Origin: Styela clava
Taxonomy: Eukaryota > Chordata > Ascidiacea > Stolidobranchia > Styelidae
DNA length: 64,000 nt
Direction: 5' to 3'
Assembly (NCBI RefSeq): GCF_964204865.1
Contig: NC_135252.1
Location: 11,243,383-11,307,382 of the forward strand
Numbering within the stretch: position 1 is the stretch's first letter; each line of letters begins with the position of its first letter. Shown piece by piece: positions 24,621 through 37,059 of the stretch. The translations under genes were made by a program, and so were the position numbers. The notes beneath the pieces are model-generated. The model was not told the origin of the DNA, made no database searches, and worked only from the letters and a program-made list of their open reading frames with translations.

Positions 24621-26017
24621 ATTTTAATAACAAAATTAGTGCCGTAAAAATCGCAGTCGATCTTCCGAAAATTTCATAAAAGGGCGTTTCGAAACGGACG
24701 TCTGCTGTCACTTCTTGTAATACGGTTACGAATAGTTAGGCTGCTTTATCGAAATCATTCTATGCTTTTAATGGAGCGTCTCGCCTAGATTCGAAAACAG
24801 ACATGAGATATATTGTGTCCAATATATTCCTAAGTTGTGCAATGAATTATGAAAGGTACTTTGTTCACAACGTCGCAACAAAGTATGAGAAACAAGCGGA
24901 TTTATTCGAAGTTTACTACGAAAAACAATGTTCAATATAAACGGCTTTTGCAGATATTAGTAGCATCTTGCTTATTCGCTCGGCAATTTGTGAGTTTCAT
25001 TTTATTTTCTCTAATTGGTATAGCTATTTGTCCGTTTCATTTTGTCCGCCCAGTATCAGTTTATTCGAGTGATTTAAATGTACCGCAATGCTTGCCAGTT
25101 GCAACACGTGTCATCTTAATTTCATACTTTTTTCAACTGTAAAGTATGTATACGCATTGAATTTTCTACATTGCAACCATGATTTGTTATAAAAAAAAAA
25201 CACTGCTCGAAGTGTGCCATTTCGAAAAAGTTTCTGTTTCAATAATCTTGAAAGTATCTTGATTGGCTCCAACATCTTTGGTATTACAAGCTTGTAATGG
25301 CAACAGTTTGTATTTAATTCAGAAAAATAATTTATTTAGAGAATGTTTCATATTTTTGTTTTTTCAGTGCTATTGTAGAATAGTTTAGTATTCGGATACG
25401 GAGATTCCATACATAACCTATGTATACATTTTAGATTGCTGTCGAAGAAAGATACTTTTCATTAGCAAAAAACTCTATTTAAATACTATTTAAATGCTCC
25501 AAATTAGGCCTACGTCTCATTGTCATTGAAATTGCAAAAAAAATCAAGCACATTTTTCTTTCTGACAGATGTGCTTCACTACATCCAACCACACTAAATT
25601 TCCCAGTACTTCAATCAATGTTGCCTTAATTTTAGGTTATGATATTTAAAGAATGAAATTTTGAATCATATTTTCAGTCAAAAATAAGAGAAAATAAACT
25701 CATGAGCGAATCGTTCCACTTGAGCTCAGATATGAACATGCGTATATCAGCGGCAAACATAATTTTTTTTATGCATAATACTTTTTCTACTGCGAAATCA
25801 TATTACGCCTCTTGTTGAATGCACCAGAGGGCGATCGCGATCAGTAAATCAGAGGTTTTCGAATGTGTCGAACACCTGCGGGCTGCTGGTTTGTTTGGAT
25901 TTTATTCTTGTGAAACACACTAAGTCAGTTTTGTGGTTTACGTTTGCGTGACAGATATCAGTCGAAGTGAATGCGGGCGAAATTGGGGCTTTGTATCGAG
26001 GTAATGATTGCGTACAA
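24621..26017. other. upstream region of the IA-2 gene
   Basis: AT-rich. An ATG frame of 97 codons at 24849-25142 has no recognisable domain. The 5' UTR of IA-2, and any 5' UTR intron, should lie here. Confidence 0.4.
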
Positions 26018-28210
26018 ATGGCGTCGGTCTTATTCATTGTCCTGACATTACTGTCGGTTGCAGCCACCAGAGACAATGCCTTTTTGCATAAAAGATATGG
26101 CTGTAAGTTGGCTCCCAACATAATATGTACACCACCTGAACACTGTTTAGATGATGGTTTCGCGGGAAATTGTGAAGTATCACATAATAGTATTTGGAAA
26201 GATTTAACTGTGGCAGATCAACTGCGATTGCTGGAAGCTATCAGGGATCTCGAACTACAAGGATATGATTACAAGGATGTAGAAAATGCATTAAAATTTT
26301 CAAGTCCTACTAATCGTGCTATTTCAAAAGACTCAACTTTCAGTCTTGAGGATTATCTTACCGCCCTACAAATATTACGTCAAGATGAATCATTGAAGTT
26401 TGGGCAACCAAATGGAAATAATAGAGAAATCAAGTACAACTTGGAGCCAGAAAATAACTATAGGCAAGAATATCGTAGATCACAACCTCAAAGTTTGTCA
26501 GGTGATGCAGAGATTCGAAAAATGAAAGAAAAAGAACTTATTGAAGAAGCACGACAGATTCTCAGAAAAAGTGGAATGACCTTCGATGATCTCACAAGTC
26601 AAGAAATGAAAGGACTGGTGAAAATATTGGCCAAACATTTAATCAAAAATTCTGAACATAATGATAATAACAAAAATAATAGTGTGGAAGACGATGAAAA
26701 AGTGCCGAAGAATGAAAATGTTGAACATCAACAGCGTATCCAAAAAAGCGATATTGTGTCTAAATTCGAACCAGTCGCGTTTCCGGTGGAACCAAGTGAC
26801 AGTGGGATTAATTCTGCTGTGATCGCTTCTGATAAAGAAACTGCTAAGACTGACACTGAAATTGCTGATTCAGATCCTGCTCCGATTCATGAGGCTTCAA
26901 CAAATCAAAGACTAAAGAACAAAAATAAAACTCTTTACATTGTTATTATTGTTGTTGGAGCAACAGTTCTACTGATTATTATTGTCACTATTCTCAGCTG
27001 TGCTATTCATGCTTATCGAACCAAAGGCAAAGGTCATAGAAAATTCGTCGGTGCGACAGATAATGATGAATTAGGAGATGATTATCAGGAGCTTTGTCGT
27101 CAACACTATGCCACAAAAAATTCAGAACGTACTGAAAATGCTAAAGAAGTAATGAATGATTTATCAGGTGTACAAGAACCACTAACCACACGTTCTTATC
27201 CATTAACAAAACCAAATGAAGGTGAAACTAAACCCAGCATGCCTGTGCATTCTATTGGTCATGGAGAAGCAACACGAAATTCAAGTGTTTCTTCATCGTC
27301 TTGGAGTGAGGAACCTGTCACAGCCAGTCTAGATATTTCTACGGGACATGCAGTTCTTTCATACATGGAAGATCATCTTAATAATAAAGATCGTCTTGAT
27401 AAAGAATGGGAAGATATATGTGGATATGAAGCTGACAGCACAACAACAACAATTGCCATCACACCTCAAAACAGCAGAAAGAATCGATCTTTGGTTGCTT
27501 TACCTTATGATAACAACAGAATCAAATTAAATTCCAAGAACAATCATTTACAGAGTGACTACATTAATGCCAGTTCTATTATTGACAATGATCCCAGAAG
27601 ACCATTGTACATAGCTGGTCAAGGACCTTTGGCTTCTACAATTCCTGACTTCTGGCAAATGATGTGGGAAAATGGTTGTGTAGCAATTGTGATGTTGACC
27701 CCACTTGTCGAGGAAGGTGTCAATCAATGTGCTCGATATTGGCCTGATGAAGGCTCATGCACATACCATAATTTTGAAATTCATTTGGTTTCGGAACACA
27801 TATGGTGTGAAGATTATTTGGTTCGCAGTTTGTATTTGAAACATTTACCAAGCGGTGAAACAAGAACAGTGACTCAGTTCCATTTCTTGTCATGGCCAAA
27901 TGATCGTGTACCATCGACTGCTAAGCCTCTGTTGGAACTAAGAAGAAAAGTAACAAAATGCTATAAGGGACACAATGCTCCAGTACTTGTACATTGCAGT
28001 GATGGAGTCGGACGAACAGGTACTTACATTTTATTAGATCTGGTCATTGATAGAATGTTGAAAGGTGCAAAAGAAATTGATATAGCTGCAACATTGGAAC
28101 ATATACGCGATCAAAGAGTAGGGATGGTTCATACAAAAGAACAATTTGAATTTGCTTTGACTGCTGTGGCTGAAGAGGTAAATGCCATTTTAAAAGCATT
28201 ACTTCGCTGA
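26018..28210 (+). CDS. PTPRN: IA-2/phogrin: receptor-type protein tyrosine phosphatase-like, catalytically dead
   Basis: One intronless frame, 2193 nt, 730 aa, complete from signal peptide ([16 protein letters not shown]) to the family's C-terminal ending NAILKAL. The frame is open upstream but has no earlier ATG. The N-terminal RESP18-like part (about 22-100) has [22 protein letters not shown] and LELQGYDY. A mostly polar ectodomain follows, then a TM helix (about 306-332). The PTP domain runs from about 455 to 728, with SDYINAS and QGPLAST-type motifs. The signature loop is [10 protein letters not shown] (659-668): the usual Ala is Asp. The WPD loop reads WPN (626-628). Both changes predict loss of phosphatase activity, as in known IA-2 proteins. 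IA-2 sits in dense-core vesicle membranes of neuroendocrine cells and regulates hormone storage and secretion. Orthologs that I know have many introns, so the single exon is odd. Confidence 0.95.
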   Translation: MASVLFIVLTLLSVAATRDNAFLHKRYGCKLAPNIICTPPEHCLDDGFAGNCEVSHNSIWKDLTVADQLRLLEAIRDLELQGYDYKDVENALKFSSPTNRAISKDSTFSLEDYLTALQILRQDESLKFGQPNGNNREIKYNLEPENNYRQEYRRSQPQSLSGDAEIRKMKEKELIEEARQILRKSGMTFDDLTSQEMKGLVKILAKHLIKNSEHNDNNKNNSVEDDEKVPKNENVEHQQRIQKSDIVSKFEPVAFPVEPSDSGINSAVIASDKETAKTDTEIADSDPAPIHEASTNQRLKNKNKTLYIVIIVVGATVLLIIIVTILSCAIHAYRTKGKGHRKFVGATDNDELGDDYQELCRQHYATKNSERTENAKEVMNDLSGVQEPLTTRSYPLTKPNEGETKPSMPVHSIGHGEATRNSSVSSSSWSEEPVTASLDISTGHAVLSYMEDHLNNKDRLDKEWEDICGYEADSTTTTIAITPQNSRKNRSLVALPYDNNRIKLNSKNNHLQSDYINASSIIDNDPRRPLYIAGQGPLASTIPDFWQMMWENGCVAIVMLTPLVEEGVNQCARYWPDEGSCTYHNFEIHLVSEHIWCEDYLVRSLYLKHLPSGETRTVTQFHFLSWPNDRVPSTAKPLLELRRKVTKCYKGHNAPVLVHCSDGVGRTGTYILLDLVIDRMLKGAKEIDIAATLEHIRDQRVGMVHTKEQFEFALTAVAEEVNAILKALLR

Positions 28211-28320
28211 TCAAAATATTTTATATGACCAGCTATTTTTAGGGTATAGTTTAATATGTTGCATCGAGAGAGATTTTTAGTTATATTTTTGATCTTGTAA
28301 AATAGCTCAAACTTATTAAG

Positions 28321-28326
28321 ATTAAA
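28321..28326 (+). terminator. candidate polyadenylation signal ATTAAA of the IA-2 gene
   Basis: ATTAAA occurs 110 nt after the stop codon. The next canonical AATAAA downstream is at 29717-29722, so a long 3' UTR is an alternative. Confidence 0.4.
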
Positions 28327-31300
28327 AGTTCATTTATTCCATCCATACACATATTTTTGTTTATACTTGTTTTTTAGTCTTTACTCTCTATATGTTAATT
28401 AGATTCATTCCTTGTATTTAATGTAGTTTAATGCACTCTTGAGTATCTTGCACAAATATATTTTATAGTAGTTGAACTTTTTTTTATATTGCTAAAGTGC
28501 AGAATTTTATTTTATACTGTAGTTAATGGGAATCATATTTAATAATTTAATATATCTAAATACAGCAGTAGCAGTACTATTTCCTAATGTCGAGGACAAC
28601 TTCCCATGGCATTCGACCTAGTTATTATAATTATGTTCAAAGTATATTTCTTATATGCATTTAATTAATATAAAGGAAATTTGATACTATGATTTTTACA
28701 AGTTCCTCTCTGCCCTAAAGCATAAAAAATGTTCTCCCCGAGCTGACATTTGAGTTACAATATGTGCATTGTGCTGTTTCAAACTAATTGAAGATTATGT
28801 ACACATCATTCATCTTTCATATATCTTTGATTTTCAGGTAAGATGAATAAGAAGTCTATATATATATATATTATATATGTATATTTATTATTTTTGAAAA
28901 ATCTTATACATATTTAAGAGCAATATGAGATCCAATATTTCACATTTTTACTTTCTCAGCATTCTTTGAACTATTTAATGAGAAAATTGACAATATCTAT
29001 CCATGCTTAGATAATTATTGTTTAACCTAATTGGCATTCCTGATATATACATTTTATATCTTGTCAAGTGCCATGTTTCACTTTGGACAATCTGTAGAAC
29101 TTATTCTATGATTATCGATACTAAGATGCAGGTGTCATTTCCTGTACACACCATAGGTGCATGGCATCTATTTGCCTGTAGCATATTTTCTTTTGTAAAT
29201 CTAAGCCATTGATCTTATGTGCTTGTGTTTAGGTAGCAGTAATCAATTATTTGTATTCATGCTACATGGAATATGATGTGTAAGTATTTCACTTCAGCCC
29301 TTTCAGTTTATATATATATCTCAATTATGGGTCAATCTTTTATGATTATATGTTTCTGATTACTTCTTACACTGCTAATGTGTTTTCATTGTTCTGTCCT
29401 GAAATGCACTGTAAAAATGGCACCAAGCCATGGTTACAATTTGTTGAGTAGGCTTTCGTTCACTAGTATGAGTTTGCCCAATTGAACAAACCTTTTTCTT
29501 TCCCACATTGATATATTTTGTAAGTGAAATGGACACACCTTATTACCAATTTGAAAGAATTACAGGTTTCCAGAGATGGAAAGGTTTGTTTTGCGGTTTA
29601 GGTCATATTACCAATCATGCACACTCCGAATAAGTTTGTTTGATCACCATCTATTTGAGGATTCTGTTAGTTTCAGTCATAATATGTTGACTTGTGACGT
29701 TTGGCATTGTATTTTCAATAAAAAAATTATTCTGTTGACGCAGCTCCCGTTCGACGTATGAATTAATGAATACCCTGTAATGAATGTCCCGCTGCTTATT
29801 ATAGAAATAATTGGTTTCGAGGAAGAGCGCTACCAGTCGAAGGCGTAATACTACGATGAAGCTTGTTATTAGCATTTCTCGTGGCATTTTCATTCGCTTT
29901 GTATGTAGGCGTCCTTTTCCGTTTTGAATATTGGCAATTGTCTCTCTCCATCCGGTCTATTCTTCTTGAGTATTTCATTTCGCTAAGTTGAGACTTTTCG
30001 AGACAATTTACATCGTAATTTATTTCCTTATAATAATATACTTATAATAATTCGGGCGATAATGTTGAAGAATGAGTTGGTGCAATATTTTATTTTTTTC
30101 CAAATTGAATTATTGTATTCTACTATAAATATTACATATGTGTGTATATCTGTGACGTATCGTGATATCTCTTGTATTCGTAAACGGACTGTTTTAATAA
30201 ATGAATTTCGCACAGTTATGAAATATTATACTCTAGTCAAGTAAAGCTTGTGACGCTATCGGTATGAAGTGACTTATTAAATACGTGTTGACTTCATATC
30301 AATTACAGTGGGTTTATATACATCAGTATACCCAATATAGGCCGTACAATAGAAAAGGACTCAGTTCTTTGCAACACAGCGCCGTTTTTAGACTAGTAAT
30401 AAGTTGTACGTCAAAATTACTGGCTATTACTTTTGCTGCACAAGTTGTATTATTTTGTTGTGCATCCGTTTTATGTTTTAGCGCAAGTGACATTTCCGCC
30501 CAACGCGTCAACCTGTCACTGTCAGGAAATTGTGTCAACAGGTGAACTCCCATGACTGTAGATCAGGCCCAAAACGGATGATTTTTCGATTAGATGGCGG
30601 TAACTGCGACATAGAACAGTTCAGTAAATTGTCCATTGGCCAAATTTAATCCGAGAAGAACAATTTCCTTTCGACGCAATTACTGTTTTGGGATAATTAT
30701 AACGTACCATATGGTTTCCAATACGCCGATGGTACAGGCAATTAGCATGTTGGGAGGTAAGAATAGTAACGACTATCTATTTTAATCATAATTTTGGTAA
30801 TAAGAATTGAACGGTGGTCAGGCAAGATTTGTTAATCAGCCTGGCCTATGTTGAGTTACTCTAACAAGGAGCGAGTGTTGCAATTATCCCCTACAATTTA
30901 ACGGTGAAATTCGATTATTGTGATTAGCGATGATTTTAAATACTAGGTGAGTGGCAATTACTCAACTAGGTTGGCAAAGTACGATCCCTTCCGTGATTCG
31001 GCAACTTGGGGAATTTTGATGCGACGACCCTATTATAATCGCCCATCTATATTTTATTCCAATATGTGGAAACGAAGTCTGCTGAGCGAGAATATTGATG
31101 AGTTGTATTTACGTTCGTTGGAAACTCGATCATAAATATTCCTCAGAAAACATATGGCGAAATAGGCGTCATTCAGTCAACGTATGCGTCACTAGAGAAT
31201 TTGGTTTTTACATGCTTTGCTGTGTTTCCAATTGAATTTGCGAAATATCCGCTAACGTTATAATATTTTGTATAATGACAAGCTGGTGGTAACCCAACCG

Positions 31301-33708
31301 CAAGAATAACGACCGCTGCGCTCCATTCCTCCCACCATATCTATGAATTATGAATTGGTTGATACGGCGGCGATCGATAAAACACACAAGAACGCGCTGC
31401 TGTAGAAATGTCGGTCTAGTAACGGCACTATCGATCGAATTCATTTTATTTTCTCATTTAGAACGAATTTGAATTTCTGCATGTTTCATCGATTTCATGG
31501 TTGTTCGTCTATTTTCACCACTTGTCCAATAAAGAAGAAAACAAATAATTTGCGAGGAAATCTTAACGTGCTACCAATAATAATAGCTATAAGACCTAAA
31601 GTCCCAGATAAACATAATTATATATATATATATATTTGAACTTAAATGTGGAACGACAGGTGAAGAATTGTTTTGAAGATCTTTCAATGATTTTAATTTT
31701 GTGACACGATCCGTCATTGGCCTTACTATTATCGAAAACTCGATATACGTATCATGAAATCACGCAACTTATCATAACGAACAGCGTTATCATGTCATTA
31801 CGTGACGCACGTCAAACTTACGTCAGTCATTGTTTTGTTGTATGTCTTCAGGCAGAATGCATGCAAGTCGTAAAATAAGATTGATTCAAAGACACGCACT
31901 AGGTAAATAATACCTCTCGCTGTTGTCTATGAAAAGAATTTTAAGTTTCTTTTACGTTCATACAAAACAAACATGGGCGTTTTCGCGGTCCTCACCGATT
32001 TGAAAGTACTTTATATTTACCCAGACACGCAAAAGGCAAATTCCAGACCAAACCATATAACCGGACGTTTCAAGAGTATTCATGACATGCGATGTGTGAC
32101 TGCGGATGTATATTTTACCTGCAATACACAAAACTGTATAGGAAGACGGTGCCTGATCAAACTCTAAAAAACGAATTTCACACGGCAAGCGGCGACGGGA
32201 GACGAATCCAACTCTTTAGGGAACGTCTCCTGACTAATATCAGCTTTACAAAAATCTTGACACGCTTTTCGACTAAATAGCCTCTCCCTCAGACGTAAAC
32301 AATCCAACACATTCAATAAAGATTGTTGTAATATTAAGGTGTAGATTTCCACAAAGCAATGTATGTATGGAATAAATGATACGGTAATATTGTCTGCTGG
32401 GAAGATATAAAAATTACCTAATGAAATGAAACTGATGAATAAGCCATTGGCAATAAAGCGCACAATGAAATATTCTGTGGTTGTAATTTGCATAATAAAA
32501 CCAGAAAATTTCTTAATATAATACCACTCATATATCCAATTAATGAATTCCCCAGACGAATTGGACTAGACTTAGAGGGATATGTTATTGCTTACCTTCC
32601 ATATTTCTGAGGTATGGGAGAAATGAATATTCCAAACAGCTTGTATTAGGGTAAACCCTAAATTAGTATATGGACAGTACACGGCATTGAATTATTCATG
32701 CCGTTATTACACAAGATCAATTTGACATGAATCTAATTTACATACATTCAAATTGAATAGATTTGCAAATTATAAATGTGAGTGGTTACACAGGTTAAAT
32801 TATAAAACACTAATATGAATTATACATAACAAAACTTAACTCATTCAAAATCTTGGGTATTATTCGAAATGTGAATCAAAATTTATTACAAGCAAAATTT
32901 GTGACATTTTGATTCATTTCAAACCATCAGGTCACTAATTTTGTTAGTGATTTAATTAGATTATATGAAATTGGGAAGACCGACTATCAAAAATTGCATA
33001 AGACAGAGCGAAGATAAACTAATTACAATTTCAGCAGGGAAAATACATGTATCATGGCCTGTTTTACATTTTATAGAAATTACAGAAACATTCATAATGC
33101 TTGCAATAGTTATGTATCAGGCCAGGTTTTGTACAATAGTGTGAGATCTGCCCCAGGATAGTTCTACAATGTAGCATGAGGCCTCTGTCATTGTTAGGGT
33201 AAAACTTCTGCAACATTTTTATTTGCCCTCAATCGATTTTAAAGTTCAGGCCGAGGAGAATTCTTGAGAATGTGCATCATATGGCAGTAAAACTATAAAC
33301 ATGCTATAGAAACGCTCATAATCCTACTATACCTTTGTTCGTGCTTTATATGGAAAAGATTAAATTTTGAAGATAATTGGCTGCTGGCCAGGTGTTATTG
33401 GACTTCAACTTTAGTATGAAACAATCAAAGCAGGACCACTGTAAATGCAACTATGCAAGCAAAGCACACTATTTGACATGGAATCGGAACATACATTGTG
33501 TGACAGATCAAATTTTGATTCTCAAACTATACAGTTAATGGAAATACCTTTTCATAGTTGGAGTTTTAACAAGCTATTTTTATTCTTTTGAAAAGTTCAA
33601 AATTGATGCGAATGATGAAAAAATGAATTGATAATTTTGACAGCATCAAAAGGTCGTGATTGCTCATTTTTTTAGCTAAAAAACCATACACTTAACAAGA
33701 AGAATTAT
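28327..33708. other. intergenic, no confirmed gene
   Basis: AT-rich, with TA dinucleotide runs at about 28858-28882 and 31618-31637. A possible first exon starts with an ATG at 30711 and ends at a good donor (GGAG then GTAAGA), but no in-frame partner exon was found. Another open frame at 30947-31135 lacks a supported start. Confidence 0.4.
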
Positions 33709-33716
33709 CCCTTGAG

Positions 33717-35700
33717 CAGGGGCGGACACCCGGGGGGGGCGAGGGGGGGCGGTCGCCCCCCCAATAATTTCGCAAAAAAATTTAATACATGTTGTTTCCG
33801 CCTTACAAAATTATCATTTCCGAAAAGTGCGATAGTCAAGCGCAATTAAACGGTTAATAGTCACCGATATTATAACTGTTTTCTCACAATAATGTGGACC
33901 AGAGCGTTTTCACATTTTCGTGAAACATGCGCGCCCGCACGGGTAATACTCCGTCTTCAAACGCACCGCCGATCACGCGCCACGGTTTTGCACAACTGCT
34001 TCATTTTTGTACAATTTAATATGATTTTCTCATTGTCAAAATATTTCAATAGTGTTATTGTTCGCACTTGCGAGAGAAGTGAAAGAGGCAAACTGTGTTT
34101 CATTACAACAATTAATTATTATCGCTAAAAAATTAACTAGATCTAAAGTTGTTATAAACAATTTTCACCGCTGGACGTATCTTTTCACGTTATGGATTTC
34201 GTGCAAGGCCCAGCGTAATTTGCGGGCAAAGATCAAAGCATTTACTATGTCGAAAAGTTGAAAAGCGGCAATATAAAATACTAAAAATAAAACTGTAAAC
34301 AATATAGGTTTTGTTGAGGCCCGCGACAGTCTAAAAACGCTTTTCTAGGCATCGAAAATCGCAAAATTTCACAAATTATGTTTGCTTGACCTTTAAAAAC
34401 ATTTCGTCACTAAAATCGAAACACGGTCAATTGTGAGCGGGATTTGCCTTTTTATCCATTACTTTTAAATTGACGTCGAAAATTTTCGTGTTAACATTAA
34501 ACAAAGCTGACAACGCGACTTTTCCCCGGTTTGTGATGATATATAAGATAATTAAGTAATTAAATAAGTATTTTCGATCACTTTTTGTATTTATTTATGT
34601 ATTTTTATTGTACTGAAATAACTTTTACTACGTGAGAATTGACAAAAAATTTATGGATTTTTCGAAAGGTTTTATCTTTAAAAATAATCGGAGTGACAAC
34701 ATTGCGATTGGTGCCAGTGTTATAAGTAAATCTCAAATTTATCGAATTCGCAAAATAGCAAAAATACGGATCAAAACAATATATAAACGGGCAGTTTACC
34801 ACACATTTTTATGTCCGCGGATTGCCGTCGTGTGTTAGAATGGCTCTTGTTTTGTCGACTCAACCGTAGTTTAAATTGAAGACAATTAAAATAATAAATC
34901 AAGACATTTTGAATATGCCCGTATCGGTCTTTGATTGATTACTTTGCACAAGTGAAAAATCATTTTTCGTTGATAAAGTCGGCTCTTTTAACAAGTGGCG
35001 TAATCGCGGCGACTGTTCCGCGTGGATTTCGAGGCGGTGAATTTGTATTTTTGATTTACTAGTATACTTCATAATTATTTTCATTGTATGAAGTAAAATT
35101 GTACTATATGGGATTTTATATCAGATATCGAGATTTTTGTAACGGCGATAACGAGTTCGGAAGATTGCAAAAATACGTATCAAATTTAAATACATCAGGC
35201 AGCTTATCTCATATTTTTATTTCCCCATATCGCCGTGGTACTTTAGTAATATTTTTATTTTGACCTAAGAAGTCGCAACCGCGAGTTACGCTGCACACAA
35301 TTAAATTAATATGTAAGGACATTTTAGAATCTCGTGGCTGTCATGGATCGACAGAAAAAACATTATACGCTTAAATAGGCGGCTCTTTTAACTAGCGCGT
35401 AATCGCGGTGCTTGTTGCAGACGGCAATGGGAAGTTCCGACCTCAAATTTGTTATTTTCTGTTTGTTAGCAAGAGCCGTGGGCTAATTCTCGCGGAATTC
35501 AAGAAATTGGTTCAGTGACGCGCAAGTTCCGTGTCCGAGCAAAGCAGCCTAGGTAATCGATGTATGAGTAGCAAAATGACATGCTAATACTTAGAGAATG
35601 ACATCGACAGGTGATTGTTACGTGACGATACACGGCGCGGTGTTTTTCGGTAGGCGATCCAAGTTTGCCCCCCCAAAATTATGGAAAGTGTCCGCCCCTG
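33717..35700. mobile_element. hAT-type transposon, 1984 bp, non-autonomous
   Basis: It begins CAGGGGCGGACAC and ends GTGTCCGCCCCTG (13-bp perfect terminal inverted repeats). The 8-bp target duplication CCCTTGAG is exact at 33709-33716 and 35701-35708. The subterminal regions are G- and C-rich runs. The interior has at least two diverged repeats spaced about 410 bp (TTTTTATGTCCGCGG near 34805 and TTTTTATTTCCCCAT near 35215). No transposase frame is intact, the longest being about 78 codons. Confidence 0.9.
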
Positions 35701-35708
35701 CCCTTGAG

Positions 35709-36941
35709 AGAACTAGCCTGTAGCAACAGAGTGGTTAGGTAACAAGTTTATGAAACAAGATATAAACGATGAGATGTTGTGATAAAATAGTGCAAATGAA
35801 ATGATGGTAGTCTTCGAAATGCCAGTTCTCACCAAAGAGTAAATACTTCATAAATTAGAATTGAAGTATGAATGGTCGTAACAATAATATTATCATCTTC
35901 GAAACTTTAAAAAATGTTGATATACATGCAAAAAAAACATCACTATTTTAATTAACATATTCATCAAAATTACAGAACGAATCATAACAGTCAGGTTGTG
36001 ATAGCAAATTTTTAAAAAAAAATAGTAAAACACTAAAACTTCCATCCTGGTAAAAAAGCTTTGGAATATTAGATCAATTTTGAAACTCCCCGACTCGATA
36101 TGTCTTTTAATAAATTTTGTCTTGTAATAAAGTTGAATGTTTAGTTACATAGGAATTCAATTTTTTTGTATCAAGACATGGAAATTGTAACAACCGGAGA
36201 AGAGCCTTCGATCCCATCAATATGTGATTATTAACTACTGAGATAATATATAAACAGTCCCATGATGAAGTATGCAAAAAAATGACTACTGGTTATATAT
36301 ATATTATATAAGGTATAATTACATTAGTTATTCGTTTTTATTCAATTGCACACCATTGGTGATAATATTTTAATTACACACAGAATTCTCTTTTGAGAGA
36401 ACAGTACGGAAAAACAGTGCCAAAAAAGGTTAGATAGGCAGTATTAGGTATTCCAGCCAATATATTATATGGAGACGCACACAAGTTCCACAATACAGAA
36501 ACAATTCAATCGATCTTTTTCAACTGAAAGCCCAGATTGAAAGAGCTACAACAATTTTCTGAATTGATCTATACAATATATTTGACTGTGGTAACTTTTC
36601 TTTTTATTTTTCAATGATATTTAGGGTAAGAAAATTGTAATGAAACAATGTTAATCTAACAAAGAAGGTGAAACATTCGTACATGGTAAATCCAAAATAT
36701 TTCAAAATAAATGATGCCTTTTTAAAAATTTAGGTTATCGAAATTGGATGCGCACAAATTTCATAGATTGTAAAAAGATATAACCTTCTAAAAAATAATT
36801 CTATAGACAGTCTGATTGAACAACTTCAATACTCATTAGGACTGAAATTGACGATACTTGAAAAAACATCGTTGCTCGCACTGTGAAACTAAAAAACTAG
36901 CTAGATGACACTGGAAACAACTGCTTCAGACTGTTTCTCAA
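35709..36941. other. intergenic, downstream of endophilin
   Basis: AT-rich, with no open frame of interest. It is downstream of the endophilin 3' end on the minus strand. Confidence 0.4.
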
Positions 36942-36947
36942 TTTATT
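36942..36947 (-). terminator. candidate polyadenylation signal of the endophilin gene
   Basis: AATAAA on the minus strand, 113 nt after the stop codon at 37060. Confidence 0.5.
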
Positions 36948-37059
36948 ATAGATGTCAAATGCGTATTACTGAGTAAATTATTATTTGAAAATATTTGCTG
37001 TGCGTTATTTGATAAAAATCTGCGATTTGTAGCAGAAAGTTGACGAAACTTGCTTAAAG

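Noticed and set aside
24849-25142. ATG frame of 97 codons upstream of IA-2
   Set aside because: No domain, no splice context and AT-driven composition; kept only as a note in the intergenic entry.
27720-27914. Minus-strand frame opposite IA-2 (also 25849-26121)
   Set aside because: It lies wholly over the strongly supported IA-2 coding sequence and has no domain; a shadow frame.
30711-31135. Possible two-exon gene: ATG at 30711 with donor GTAAGA, and a frame at 30947-31135
   Set aside because: Joining at the available acceptor gives a stop after eight codons, so the phases do not fit. The second frame has no ATG near its start.
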